A stretch of DNA of 64,000 bases from Streptomyces camponoticapitis (GTDB lineage Bacteria > Actinomycetota > Actinomycetes > Streptomycetales > Streptomycetaceae). The notes beneath the pieces were generated by a model. It did no database searches. It was given only the letters and a program-made list of their open reading frames with translations, and was not told the DNA's origin. The stretch is from assembly GCF_014646115.1 (NCBI RefSeq), contig NZ_BMMV01000001.1:422084-486083 (forward strand), read 5' to 3'. The number at the start of each line of letters is the position of its first letter. Position 1 is the stretch's first letter. The translations under genes and the position numbers were made by a program. This document shows positions 39,830 to 48,841 of the stretch, in pieces.

Positions 39830-41920
39830 ATGGATCTCCTTGATGCCCACTTTGTGCCGGCGGTGGACGGGGTGGCCTACGGGCTGCTGCTGTTCGTCGT
39901 CGCCGCCGGCCTGAGTCTCGCCTTCGGCACCGCGGGCGTACTGAACCTTTCGCACGGCACGTTGTACGCGATCGGTGCCTATACCGGTGCCGAGTTGAGC
40001 GACGGGACCTGGGGCGGTCTCGCCGTCGGACTCGCGGCCGGAACCGCGGCGGCTGCCGCCGCCGGTGCCGGTCTGTCCGCGGCCACGATTCCCCTGGCCC
40101 GTCGTGGGCATCTCGCGCAAGCACTGCTGACGTTCGGACTGGCCCTGATCGGCGGCAATCTGCTGATCGAGTTCTTCGGGGCCGACGACCTGCCGGTACG
40201 CGTCCCCGAGGCGCTCGACTCCTCGGTGACGCTGCTGGGTCACCGGTACCCCGCGTACCGGCTCTGCTTCATCCTCATGGCCGTGCTGCTCGCGGCGTTC
40301 GGTACGTGGGTGCTCACCCGCACCCGTGTGGGGGCGGCCGTACGGGCCTCCGCCGACGACCCGCAGATGCTGGCCACCACCGGGCACAGCCCACGCGCGG
40401 TGCACACCGGGGTCCTGGCCGCCGCGGGTGCGCTGGCCGGGGCCGCCGGAGTGCTCGGCGCGCCCATCATCGGGCCGGGCGCCGGCACCGCCGACACGGT
40501 GCTGATGCTCTCGCTCGTCGTGGTCGTGCTCGGTGGGCTGCGGTCGCTGTGGATGACGCTGCTCGCGGCGATCGCCGTCGGCGAGGTGCAGACGCTCGGT
40601 GTGTCCCTCGCGCCGGATTTGGCGCCGTACCTGCTGTTCGCGGCCATGGCCGCCGTGCTGATCCTGCGGTCCCAGTTCACCGAGCCGGCGACGGCGGGGG
40701 CGCACGGCGGCGGCGACGGCGGCTCGGACCCGGTGGCGTGGCTGCGGCGTCGGCTCTCCGCCTCGTTCTCGGGGCGGCGCGCCGCGACCGCGACCGCCGA
40801 GAAGGCGGTCGCTGAGAAGGCGGTCGCGGACAGGCGGGAGCCCGTACCGTCCGCGAGCGGCGGGCCGCTGCGGCGGCTGCTCAGCGGCGGCCGGGACGAC
40901 GGCGGCCTCGCCGCGCGGGGCCGTAAGGCCGCGCCGCTGCTCGCCTTGCTCGTCCTGCTCATCGCTCTGCCGACGCTGCTCGACGCGTACACCCTCTCGC
41001 TGGCCGGCTCCGCGCTGGCCCTCGGGCTGCTGGCGATCAGCGTCGCCATCCTCACCGGTTACGCGGGGCTGCCGACCCTCGGCCAGACCGCGCCGTTCGC
41101 CGTCGGCGCGTACGCCACCGCGAATCTCGCCGACGCCGGCTGGACGGCGGGCCCGGTCCAGATCGTCGTCGCGGCGATCGCCGCCGCGCTGTTCTCGCTG
41201 GTGACGGGGCCCGCGGTGATCCGGGCCCGGGGGACCACGGTCCTGATGATCACGCTCGCCATCGGCGAGCTGGCGAGCGCTGCCATCAACCAGCTCAAGT
41301 CCCTCACCGGCGGCGCCGACGGACTCGTCGGCTTCCCGCCCACCCAGGCGCTGTTCGGCGGGGAGGGGATGGTCGAGGAGAGCGAGGTCTACAACTACGC
41401 GCTCGCCGTCGCCGTCATCTCCGTCGTCGTGACCGTGCTCGTACTGCGCTCGCCGGCCGGCAAGCTGCTGACCGGCACCCGTAACGCCGAGGCGCGGATG
41501 CGCGCGTCCGGCCACCCGGTGGGGCGCTACCTGCTGATCGCGCACATCGGCGCGGGGGCGCTGGCCGGGGTCGGCGGTTCGCTGATGGTCACCGTCCAGC
41601 AGTACCTCTCCCCCGCCGACGTGGGCTTCGAGATCGCGGCGTTCGCGCTGCTGGCCGCCGTCATCGGCGGCAGCACCTCCGTCATCGGCGCCCTGCTCGG
41701 TGCCGGACTCATCGTCTTCACCCGTGACTGGGTGGCCAGTTCGTGGCCCGGCCACGGGCCGCTGCTGCTCGGCGCGCTGTTCGTCGCCGCCGTCTACCTG
41801 CTGCCGCGCGGGCTGGCCGGGCTGCGCCTCGGCTCCGGCCCCGGCGGGCGGGGAGCGGCGAAGGCGGACCAACTCCCGCCCGACCACGACAGCGTTCCGG
41901 CCGGGAAGGTCGCCCCATGA
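39830..41920 (+). CDS. Fused LivH-LivM branched-chain amino acid-type ABC permease
   Basis: 696 residues from ATG 39830, one base after the lipoprotein stop. Two BPD_transp_2 halves in one chain: LivH-like ~1-290 ('LSLAFGTAGVLNLSHGTLYA', 'RVGAAVRASADDPQMLATTG') and LivM-like ~375-680 ('ITGYAGLPTLGQTAPFAVGA'-type segment reading LTGYAGLPTLGQTAPFAVGA, 'GTRNAEARMRASGHPVGRYL'). A ~80-residue hydrophilic linker near 290-370 contains a short repeat (EKAVAEKAVADR). The two halves are usually separate genes; the fusion keeps their order. Confidence 0.9.
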   Translation: MDLLDAHFVPAVDGVAYGLLLFVVAAGLSLAFGTAGVLNLSHGTLYAIGAYTGAELSDGTWGGLAVGLAAGTAAAAAAGAGLSAATIPLARRGHLAQALLTFGLALIGGNLLIEFFGADDLPVRVPEALDSSVTLLGHRYPAYRLCFILMAVLLAAFGTWVLTRTRVGAAVRASADDPQMLATTGHSPRAVHTGVLAAAGALAGAAGVLGAPIIGPGAGTADTVLMLSLVVVVLGGLRSLWMTLLAAIAVGEVQTLGVSLAPDLAPYLLFAAMAAVLILRSQFTEPATAGAHGGGDGGSDPVAWLRRRLSASFSGRRAATATAEKAVAEKAVADRREPVPSASGGPLRRLLSGGRDDGGLAARGRKAAPLLALLVLLIALPTLLDAYTLSLAGSALALGLLAISVAILTGYAGLPTLGQTAPFAVGAYATANLADAGWTAGPVQIVVAAIAAALFSLVTGPAVIRARGTTVLMITLAIGELASAAINQLKSLTGGADGLVGFPPTQALFGGEGMVEESEVYNYALAVAVISVVVTVLVLRSPAGKLLTGTRNAEARMRASGHPVGRYLLIAHIGAGALAGVGGSLMVTVQQYLSPADVGFEIAAFALLAAVIGGSTSVIGALLGAGLIVFTRDWVASSWPGHGPLLLGALFVAAVYLLPRGLAGLRLGSGPGGRGAAKADQLPPDHDSVPAGKVAP

Positions 41921-42765
41921 CAGCCACCACCGCACCGTCCACGGCGCCTGTGCTGGACCTGAAGAACCTCACCCGGCGGTACGGGAGCCTCACCGCCGTC
42001 GACGACGTCAGCCTCCGGCTGCCGTCCGGAGCACGGCACGCCGTCATCGGGCCCAACGGCGCCGGCAAGACCACCCTGCTGAACCTCATCGCCGGTACCG
42101 ACCGCCCCGATCACGGCACCATCGCCCTGGGCGGCACCGACATCACCCGTACGGCGACGGCCAGGCGGAGCGGTCTCGGCATCGCCCGCAGCTTCCAACA
42201 GCCGTCCGTCATAGGCGAGTTGTCGGTGCTGGACAACATCGTGCTGGCGGGCTGGCGGCACCATCCGCTGCGCCGGGGCGCGTGGTGGCGGCCCTCCCGC
42301 TACCGGCAGCACGCCGAGTCCGCCACCCGCCATCTGGAGGCCGTAGGCCTCGCCGACTCGGCCGCCCGTCCCGCCGCCGACCTGTCCCACGGCCAGCGCC
42401 GCATGCTCGACCTCGCGGCGGCCCTCGCGGGCGACCCGCGGCTGCTGCTGCTGGACGAACCGGCGGCCGGGCTGACCGACGGCGACATCGGCCGTCTGCT
42501 CACGATCCTGGGCGGGCTGCCTTCGAGCGTCGCCATCATCCTGGTGGAGCACCATGTCGAGGTCGTCGCCGAACTCGCCGAGACGGTGACGGTGCTGGCG
42601 GCCGGGCGGGTCCTGATCACCGGGCCGACCAAGGAGGCGCTCGCGCATCCGGAGGTCCGCGACGCGTACCACGCCACCGCGGCCGGCCAGATCGGGGCCG
42701 ACCGTGACGGCGCGCCCGAGGCCGCCCCCGACGGAGTCCGCGACACAGCAGAAGCGAGAGGGTGA
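41917..42765 (+). CDS. ABC importer ATPase, LivG type
   Basis: 282 residues from ATG 41917, overlapping the permease stop by ATGA. Walker A 'GPNGAGKTTLLNL', signature 'LSHGQRRMLDLAAALAG', Walker B 'LLLLDEPAAGLTDGD', and H-loop 'LVEHHVEVVAELAETV'. The insert 'GIARSFQQPSVIGELSVLDN' is the LivG form (Q-loop). The last ~40 residues are disordered. LivF follows after 12 nt. Confidence 0.93.
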   Translation: MTATTAPSTAPVLDLKNLTRRYGSLTAVDDVSLRLPSGARHAVIGPNGAGKTTLLNLIAGTDRPDHGTIALGGTDITRTATARRSGLGIARSFQQPSVIGELSVLDNIVLAGWRHHPLRRGAWWRPSRYRQHAESATRHLEAVGLADSAARPAADLSHGQRRMLDLAAALAGDPRLLLLDEPAAGLTDGDIGRLLTILGGLPSSVAIILVEHHVEVVAELAETVTVLAAGRVLITGPTKEALAHPEVRDAYHATAAGQIGADRDGAPEAAPDGVRDTAEARG

Positions 42766-42777
42766 GGCGACCAACCG

Positions 42778-43515
42778 ATGCTGGAACTCACCGGTCTGAC
42801 GGCGGGCTACCACGGCGGCACCGTCCTGCACGACCTCGACCTGACCGTCCCCGCCGGCTCCGTCCACGCGATCGTGGGCCACAACGGGGCGGGCAAGACC
42901 ACCCTCGTCCACACCGTGGCGGGGTTCATCCGACCCTCCGCGGGCTCGGTGCGGCTGAACGGCCGGGAGATGACCGGGCAGCCCGCGCACAAGGTGGCGC
43001 GCGCCGGGATCGGTCTCGTACCGCAGGGCCGCCGGGTCTTCGCCGGGCTCACCGTCGCGGAGCATCTGCGGCTCTCCTACCGCCCGCCGGGCCGCGGCGA
43101 CACGTCCCGGCCCAGCCGGTGGACCCCGGAGCGCGTCCTGGAGCTGCTCCCCCGGCTGGGTGAGCGCCGGGGCAACCGGGGCACCGATCTGTCCGGCGGC
43201 GAGCAGCAGATGCTCGCCCTGGCCCGCGCGCTGCTCGGCTCGCCGAGCGTGCTCCTGCTGGACGAGCCCACGGAAGGGCTCGCACCTCTGCTGGCCAAGC
43301 AGGTCTACGAGCTGGTCGGCACGCTGGCGGAGGAGGGCATCGCGGTGCTGCTGGTCTCGCCGAGCCCGGCGCAGGCCGCCGAGTGCGCCCGTACGGTCAC
43401 GGTCCTCACGTCGGGACGGGTGACCCTGCGGGTGGACGGTGCCGACGCGCGGACCGATCCGACGGCGCTGCACGAGGCGCTGGAGCTGACTCCGGTACGG
43501 ACCGCCGCGCGCTGA
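42778..43515 (+). CDS. ABC importer ATPase, LivF type
   Basis: 245 residues. Walker A 'GHNGAGKTTLVHTVAG', 'GLVPQGRRVFAGLTVAEHLR' (LivF hallmark), signature 'LSGGEQQMLALARALLG', Walker B 'VLLLDEPTEGLAP'. The H-loop His is replaced: 'VLLVSPSPAQAAECA' where LivF normally has an His ('vEQ'-type), so ATP hydrolysis may depend mainly on LivG. A 12-bp GC hairpin follows at 43547-43574. Confidence 0.9.
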   Translation: MLELTGLTAGYHGGTVLHDLDLTVPAGSVHAIVGHNGAGKTTLVHTVAGFIRPSAGSVRLNGREMTGQPAHKVARAGIGLVPQGRRVFAGLTVAEHLRLSYRPPGRGDTSRPSRWTPERVLELLPRLGERRGNRGTDLSGGEQQMLALARALLGSPSVLLLDEPTEGLAPLLAKQVYELVGTLAEEGIAVLLVSPSPAQAAECARTVTVLTSGRVTLRVDGADARTDPTALHEALELTPVRTAAR

Positions 43516-43546
43516 GTCACCCGGCCCGTCCGAGTGCCGCCGGCGA

Positions 43547-43574
43547 CGGGCGGGCCGCGTGTGCGGCCCGCCCG
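43547..43574. terminator. Bidirectional terminator hairpin
   Basis: CGGGCGGGCCGC (43547-43558) pairs perfectly with 43563-43574 around a 4-nt GTGT loop, between livF and the convergent FAD monooxygenase gene. Confidence 0.8.
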
Positions 43575-43607
43575 AAGTTCTCTGACGTGTCGTCAGAATT
43601 CGCTCCG

Positions 43608-44825
43608 CTACGGGCGCTTCAGTTGGTGGCCTCCGAAGCCGCTGCCGCGGTCGGAGCCGCTGTTCTGGTCCTGCCACCACCCGTTGAACTCCGTCTGGCC
43701 CATCGCGCTCCAGTCCGGGGTGTTCTCGACCTGGGCGCTGCCCATCCTGCGGGCCAGCGCGACCATGGCCGCGCCGACGGGTCCACGGCTGATGTCGTAC
43801 GACTCCAGGACCTCCTTCCAGCTTCCCCCGGCCACCGCGGCGGTCTCCAGGGCGCTGGCGTCCTGGAGCGCCTTCACGCTGCCGCCGCCGATGTGCGGCC
43901 GGGCGACGCTGGCGGCGTCGCCGACGAGCAGCATCCGACCGGAGGTGTAGTGCGGCACCTCCAGGTCGTAGATGGGCTGGATGAAGGTGGTCTCGGCGGG
44001 CGTACGCAGCACCCTGGCCGCCCAGTAGGGCGGGAAGTTGTCCGCCACCAGGGCCCTCAGGTAGGCGGTGAGCTCCGAGTTGAGCCGGCCGGGCGGCAGC
44101 GAGGTCGGCGTCTTGAGGTCGGGGTGGAGGCCCTCGGACTCCGGCGGGGCGGTGTAGAGGACCCAGTTGAGCCGGTGGCCGCCGACGCCGTCCGGGATGC
44201 GGTAGATCATGCAGTGGCCGCCGGGGAAGACCACGTTGTGCGCGTCGTTGCCGTCGGAGGGGAGATCGGCGACGTCGGCGGACGTGCCGCGCCAGCCGAT
44301 GTAGCCGGCGTACGTCGCGCCGCGGCCGGGGAACATGGCGTCCCGCACGACGGAGCGGTATCCGTCGGCGCCGACCACGGCGTCGAAACGTTCCTTCTGC
44401 CCGTCGGCGAGCCGCAGGGTCACTCCGTCGGAATCGGGCTCCACCTCGCTGACGAGCGCTCCCGAGCGGTAGGTGACCTCTTCGGGCACCCGGCCCCGCA
44501 ACTCGCTCCAGAGTGAGCCCCAGTTGTAGGCGCGGAAGGGGAACGGCTGCTCGCCGACGGCCCGTCCGTACTCCGACTCGCCGTCCCGCACGCTCCACAC
44601 GCGGCGGGTCAGCGGCGCCCACGGCATCTCGGGCGCCACGTAGCCGGCGCTCTCCAGCTCCTTGTAGCGGTCGTCGTGGAGGGCGATTCCGACGCCCCTG
44701 TCACGGAGTTCGGCGTCGGCCCGTTCGAAGACGGTGACCTTCTCGGCTCCGCCACGAGACACGGCCAGAGCCGTGGCACACCCCGCTATGCTGCCGCCGA
44801 CCACGGCGACGTTGCCTCCACGCAT
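43608..44825 (-). CDS. FAD-dependent monooxygenase
   Basis: 405 residues from ATG 44825, with GGAG 7 nt upstream. Rossmann motif 'VAVVGGSIAGCATALAVSR' (6-24), the central 'DAVVGADGYRSVVRDAMFPG' (DG motif), and 'MLLVGDAASVARPHIGGGSV' (GD motif) identify a group A flavin hydroxylase such as 2,6-dihydroxypyridine or salicylate hydroxylase relatives. C-terminal part is short and ends in 'FGGHQLKRP'. Substrate unknown. It is convergent with the importer operon and not obviously part of a cluster. Confidence 0.9.
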   Translation of the reverse strand: MRGGNVAVVGGSIAGCATALAVSRGGAEKVTVFERADAELRDRGVGIALHDDRYKELESAGYVAPEMPWAPLTRRVWSVRDGESEYGRAVGEQPFPFRAYNWGSLWSELRGRVPEEVTYRSGALVSEVEPDSDGVTLRLADGQKERFDAVVGADGYRSVVRDAMFPGRGATYAGYIGWRGTSADVADLPSDGNDAHNVVFPGGHCMIYRIPDGVGGHRLNWVLYTAPPESEGLHPDLKTPTSLPPGRLNSELTAYLRALVADNFPPYWAARVLRTPAETTFIQPIYDLEVPHYTSGRMLLVGDAASVARPHIGGGSVKALQDASALETAAVAGGSWKEVLESYDISRGPVGAAMVALARRMGSAQVENTPDWSAMGQTEFNGWWQDQNSGSDRGSGFGGHQLKRP

Positions 44826-45266
44826 ACCTTTTCTCCACTCACTTGAAGTTGTTGGTGCTGCTGGTGGTGACACTGGGGTGAAATCCTATTCGAGCGACGT
44901 ACGCGCTTGCGTTGCACAGGAGCCCCGGAATCGCGAAGCCGGACATGTGCCGGGACAGCGGAAGCGCGGGAGTCGGGCGCGGCAACGGGGCCCCTCGGAA
45001 GCCGAGTTGGGGCCGGGCCGCTGGGCGGTCGTCTTCGAGACCGCCGATGAGGCGCGGTGGCGGACCGAGGTCCGGCGCCGTATCGCCGAGCACCGGGTGA
45101 AGGACCCCGCGATGGTCCGGCCCGACACGTTCCGCGGCCGGTCTCCCGGCTGCCGACCACGTACCGGCTGAGTGTCTTCGTCCCGGACCCGCCGGGCCCG
45201 TAGCGGGGCCCGGGAGCCGGGGGGGGGCGGACGGGCCGTCGAGCGGCGGCCCGTCCGGAAACGTGA
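44826..45266. other. Gene-poor stretch between FAD monooxygenase and GH97 genes
   Basis: 441 bp. It contains the 5' region of the monooxygenase gene (minus) and, on the plus strand, a coding-like fragment at 45016-45203 that changes frame. No further feature seen. Confidence 0.4.
45016..45203 (+). pseudogene. Possible frameshifted gene remnant
   Basis: A plus-strand frame reads 'GRWAVVFETADEARWRTEVR' then 'RRIAEHRVKDPAMVRPDTFR', ending 'SPGCRPRTG' at 45171. In another frame the same DNA gives 'LPTTYRLSVFVPDPPGP' to a TAG at 45201. Both stretches look like real protein and overlap at the switch, as if a base were lost or gained. I do not recognise a family. A spliced frame or sequencing error are alternatives; no start codon or ribosome site was found. 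Confidence 0.3.
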
Positions 45267-47954
45267 CTACGCCTTCTTCTCCAGCAGTTGGGCGTCGGCC
45301 CAGTCCCCGTGGTCGGAGTCGATGCCGTCGCCGCCGTCCGTCACACGCAGCGTCAGCTGACGCACCCCGCTCACGTCGACGTCGAACGCGTGCGCCGCGT
45401 CCGTCGGTCCCAGCACACCGCTGCGGGCCAGCACCTGGCCGTCGCCGAGCACCTCGAAGACCACCGAGCCCTTGTCCGGCTTCTCCTCGTCGATGCCGGC
45501 CCGTGCGGCGAAGCGGCCGTACGCGCCGTTCAGATCGATCGTCACCTCGGACTGCGCGTGCACCCCGAGCCCCTTGTCGTACGTGGTGTCGCCCAGCCGC
45601 AGCGGGCCGCCGTCGCCCGCGCCGCTCTCGCCGTTGGAGAGGTCGCGCTCGACCGGGCCCCAGCCGTTCTTCTCGGAGACGAACGGCAACGCGCTGACGT
45701 ACACGGTGCCTTCGCGCGCCACGAAGACACGTACGGTGCGCTCGACCGTCAGCGGCGGCGCGCCGCGCCGGGCGTCCGGGCCCCGGTAGGAGACCGTGAC
45801 CGGGATCTCGGTCGTCCCGTACGCCGGGTCGTCGGGGACCGTGACCTTCCAGGACGCGGACAGTCCGGCGCCGTCGGCCAGTTCGTCCGCCGTCGCGCCG
45901 GCGCCGTCGACGGCCCAGCCGTCGGGGGTACGGGCGCCGAGTCTCACGTCCTCGGCGGGGCCCGCCTCGTCCAGCACGAAGCCCGCCTCGATGCCGACCG
46001 TCTCTCCCGGCCGGGCGTCGGTCCTGGCGGGGGTGACGGTCAGTGTGCCGACCGGCACCGTGTCCACCGGCCGGTCGCAGCTGCCCCGGCCGGGTACGGC
46101 GCGACAGATCTGCGCGGCGAAGCCGCCGTCGGCCAACACCGGCACCGTGAGCGCGTCATGACGGTTCATCACCTGGCTGTGCCTGACCAGCCCGTCGGCG
46201 CCGTCGCGCACCACGTCGACCCGCCACGAGCCGGCTCCCAGGAACGTCAGCGGCACCCGCTCCGTACCCGCGTCACCCGCGCGGATGGAACCGACGAACC
46301 AGCGGTCGCCGTTCCTGCGGGCGAAGGTCGCCGCCTCGCCCGGCGCCCCGGCGACGAGTCGGCTCTCGTCCCAGACGGTCGGGACCTGCTCCAGGAAGCG
46401 CGCGACCTCGGGCCGGGCCCGGTACGCCTCGACGCTGCCCGCGTAGTTCTGGAACCCGGACTCGTAGACCACGGAGAGCGCCAGCTCGGCGGCCTCGGTG
46501 TTGTTGCGCGTGCCGAACTGGAAGCCCATGGGGGTGAAGTCCATGGAGCCGACCGCGTTGCGGGTGTAGGGCAGCGTCGCCATGTCGTCGGCCTGGACGT
46601 CGCCCTGCTCGGCGCCGTGCACGCCCTCCATCGTCATGACGTGCGGCCAGGTCCGCTGGATGCCGTGCGGGAGCGTCGAGCCGTGGAAGTTGACCATGAG
46701 CTCGCGGTCGGCGGTCTCCCGCAGGATGTCGTCGTACCAGCCCATGCGTTCGCGCGAGTCGGAGTCCATGAAGTCGATCTTCAGTCCGGCGGCGCCCCAC
46801 TTCTTGACCTTGTCGAGCTGCTCGGTGCGCTCGGCGGCGGTGTCGAGATCGGTCCAGTGCATCCACAACAGGACTCCCACGCCGCGCCGTTCGGCGTACT
46901 CCATCAGCTGGGGCATCCAGTCGGTCGTGTTCCAGCCGTCGTCCACCAGGGAGTACTCCCAGCCGTGCGCCGCCGCGTAGTCCACGAACCGCTGCTGGGT
47001 CTCCAGGCTGCGCTGCGCCGCGCCGAAGCCGGCGAGCCAGGACCAGGCGACGGTGCCGGGGCGGATCCAGGAGGTGTCGGCGACCCGGGAGGGCGGGGCC
47101 AGATCGTCCACGAGCGTGGACTCGGTCACGGTCGCCAGATCACCCGCGATCACGGTCCGCCAGGGGGTCGCGAGGGGTCCCTCGGCGGGCATGGGCACGG
47201 ACGGGTCGGCCAGGGCGACGTCGTAGCCGCCGCTGCCCGCCGTGTGGACGAGCCGGCTCGCGGGGTAGCGGCCGTCGACGTCCGCCTCGGAGAGCAGTAC
47301 GTGGTCGTCGCCCACCTGGAAGAGCGCGGGGTAGGCGTACTGCCCGCTCGGAGCGCCGGCGGCGGTCGTACCGTCGTACGGCTGCTCGTAGTTGACCGAG
47401 TAGTCGCTCAGCCGGGCGGGCGCGTCGTCCGGCAGGACGAAGCCGGACGCCTCGCGCAGCACGGCGCCGCCTTCCGGACCCGCGGGAAGCACATAGCGGT
47501 ACGCCACCCCGTCGTCGGCCGCGCGCACGACGAGGTCGACCCGGGCCCCGTCCTCCCCTTCCAGGGTGAAGCGCGACTCGGCCATGTCGACGGTCCGGCG
47601 GCGCTCCTTGCCGACGACGGTGGTGTACCGCTCGGCGACCCTCCGGTCCTTCCGGTCCACCAGGCGCAGCCCGTGCGTCAGGTCGGCGTCCTCGGTGACG
47701 ATGCCGACGGGCGAGGGCTCGACAAGGGTGCGGCCCCCGTCGCGTACGGCGAGAGTGACGGAGCCGTCGGCGGGGTCGAGGCGTACGGTGGCGGCGGGCC
47801 CGCCACGGGACACGGTCCAGGCGGAGCCGCCGGGGCGGCTGTCACCGGCATCCCCCCGAGCCGCCGCCGGGGTCCCCAGGCAGAGCACCCCCGCGAGCGC
47901 GGTCGCGCACGCGGCACGCCATCGATTCGCCGCTGTCGGTCTGCTGTTCGTCAT
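45267..47954 (-). CDS. Secreted GH97 glycosidase with NEW3-like and NPCBM domains
   Basis: 895 residues from ATG 47954 (AGGGAC upstream). Signal peptide ~1-33 (WRAACATALAGVLCLGTPAAA). GH97 N-terminal beta domain (~45-285), catalytic barrel (~290-560: 'PGTVAWSWLAGFGAAQRSLE', 'YSLVDDGWNTTDWM', 'LKIDFMDSDSRERMGWYDD', 'MVNFHGSTLPHGIQRTWPHV', 'TMEGVHGAEQG') and C-terminal domain to ~640. Asp394 in KIDFMD suggests the retaining alpha-galactosidase branch rather than inverting alpha-glucosidases. Then a NEW3-like domain (~655-750) and NPCBM/CBM51 (~755-890). Acts outside the cell. Confidence 0.88.
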   Translation of the reverse strand: MTNSRPTAANRWRAACATALAGVLCLGTPAAARGDAGDSRPGGSAWTVSRGGPAATVRLDPADGSVTLAVRDGGRTLVEPSPVGIVTEDADLTHGLRLVDRKDRRVAERYTTVVGKERRRTVDMAESRFTLEGEDGARVDLVVRAADDGVAYRYVLPAGPEGGAVLREASGFVLPDDAPARLSDYSVNYEQPYDGTTAAGAPSGQYAYPALFQVGDDHVLLSEADVDGRYPASRLVHTAGSGGYDVALADPSVPMPAEGPLATPWRTVIAGDLATVTESTLVDDLAPPSRVADTSWIRPGTVAWSWLAGFGAAQRSLETQQRFVDYAAAHGWEYSLVDDGWNTTDWMPQLMEYAERRGVGVLLWMHWTDLDTAAERTEQLDKVKKWGAAGLKIDFMDSDSRERMGWYDDILRETADRELMVNFHGSTLPHGIQRTWPHVMTMEGVHGAEQGDVQADDMATLPYTRNAVGSMDFTPMGFQFGTRNNTEAAELALSVVYESGFQNYAGSVEAYRARPEVARFLEQVPTVWDESRLVAGAPGEAATFARRNGDRWFVGSIRAGDAGTERVPLTFLGAGSWRVDVVRDGADGLVRHSQVMNRHDALTVPVLADGGFAAQICRAVPGRGSCDRPVDTVPVGTLTVTPARTDARPGETVGIEAGFVLDEAGPAEDVRLGARTPDGWAVDGAGATADELADGAGLSASWKVTVPDDPAYGTTEIPVTVSYRGPDARRGAPPLTVERTVRVFVAREGTVYVSALPFVSEKNGWGPVERDLSNGESGAGDGGPLRLGDTTYDKGLGVHAQSEVTIDLNGAYGRFAARAGIDEEKPDKGSVVFEVLGDGQVLARSGVLGPTDAAHAFDVDVSGVRQLTLRVTDGGDGIDSDHGDWADAQLLEKKA

Positions 47955-48133
47955 CGCTTGTCCCTCTCACTCGGAGCCGGGCCCAACGGGCAAACATGGG
48001 GCGCGAGTTGGTGATGACAGGGCTGAGCCTGAAGGGGCGCCCGCGCCCCGGATTGTCCACCGCAATTCCCCGGAACCGCCAGGGTCTGTCGCACAGAATC
48101 CAACAGAATCAATAACCCGCATACGATGCGGAC

Positions 48134-48658
48134 ATGGGGAACCACTCGGCACCGGACGACCGTCTCGCGGCGTTCGGCAATCAACTGATCGATGTGCACA
48201 TCTGGCTCCGCGAGGAGCTCGCCCGGCTTCAGGACGACGTGGACGACTACCTCGCGGGCGAGGGTGCGCGCCCGCGCGAGCTACAGGCGCACTGCCTCGC
48301 GTTCTGCTCCGCCCTGACCCGGCATCACACGGCGGAGGACGAGACCGTCTTCCCAGCCATGGCACGGCGGTTCCCCGAGCTGGCGCCCGTACTGGAACAG
48401 CTCGCGCACGACCACCACATGGTGACCGGCATGCTCGGCCGGCTCCAGGACCTCGTCGACGGCATCCGGCCCGCGCCGAGCCCCGCCGAGGCGCGCTCGG
48501 TGCGGGGTGAACTGGACGGTCTCGTCGCGCTGGTGGAGTCCCACTTCACTTACGAGGAGAAGAAGCTGGTCGACGCGCTCAACGCGCTCGGGACGCCGTT
48601 GCCGGACGACTTCGCCCTGCGGGAGACGCGCCGCGGCCGGGAAGCGTCCGGAAGGTAG
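48134..48658 (+). CDS. Hemerythrin-like HHE domain protein
   Basis: 174 residues. His/Glu iron ligands: 'IDVHIWLREELAR' (His ~21), 'LTRHHTAEDETVFPAM' (HHxxE), 'LAHDHHMVTGML', 'VESHFTYEEKKLVDAL' (HFxxEE). Four-helix bundle family that binds oxygen or a diiron centre, sometimes linked to nitric-oxide or metal stress. Divergent from the GH97 gene with 179 bp between starts; the intergenic part holds 'GCATACGATGC' close to the ATG. Confidence 0.85.
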   Translation: MGNHSAPDDRLAAFGNQLIDVHIWLREELARLQDDVDDYLAGEGARPRELQAHCLAFCSALTRHHTAEDETVFPAMARRFPELAPVLEQLAHDHHMVTGMLGRLQDLVDGIRPAPSPAEARSVRGELDGLVALVESHFTYEEKKLVDALNALGTPLPDDFALRETRRGREASGR

Positions 48659-48841
48659 CGCGGCGGCGCGCGGGGCGGGGGCCGCGGCGGCTGGGACCGC
48701 CCTGCGAGACGCGGGATCACTCTCGTACGAGGGGTACTCCGCCCGCCCCTACGGCGCGGTGCCCCGCCGCGCCGGCCGTCGTGGACCGGGCGGAACCGGC
48801 GGAACCGTCCGGTCGGAGCCGGGTCTTCGGCCGGCCGGCTC

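Noticed and set aside
41794..44622. Minus-strand 940-residue frame across livG, livF and part of the monooxygenase
   Set aside because: It spans genes on both strands and lacks motifs; the genuine monooxygenase frame is offset.
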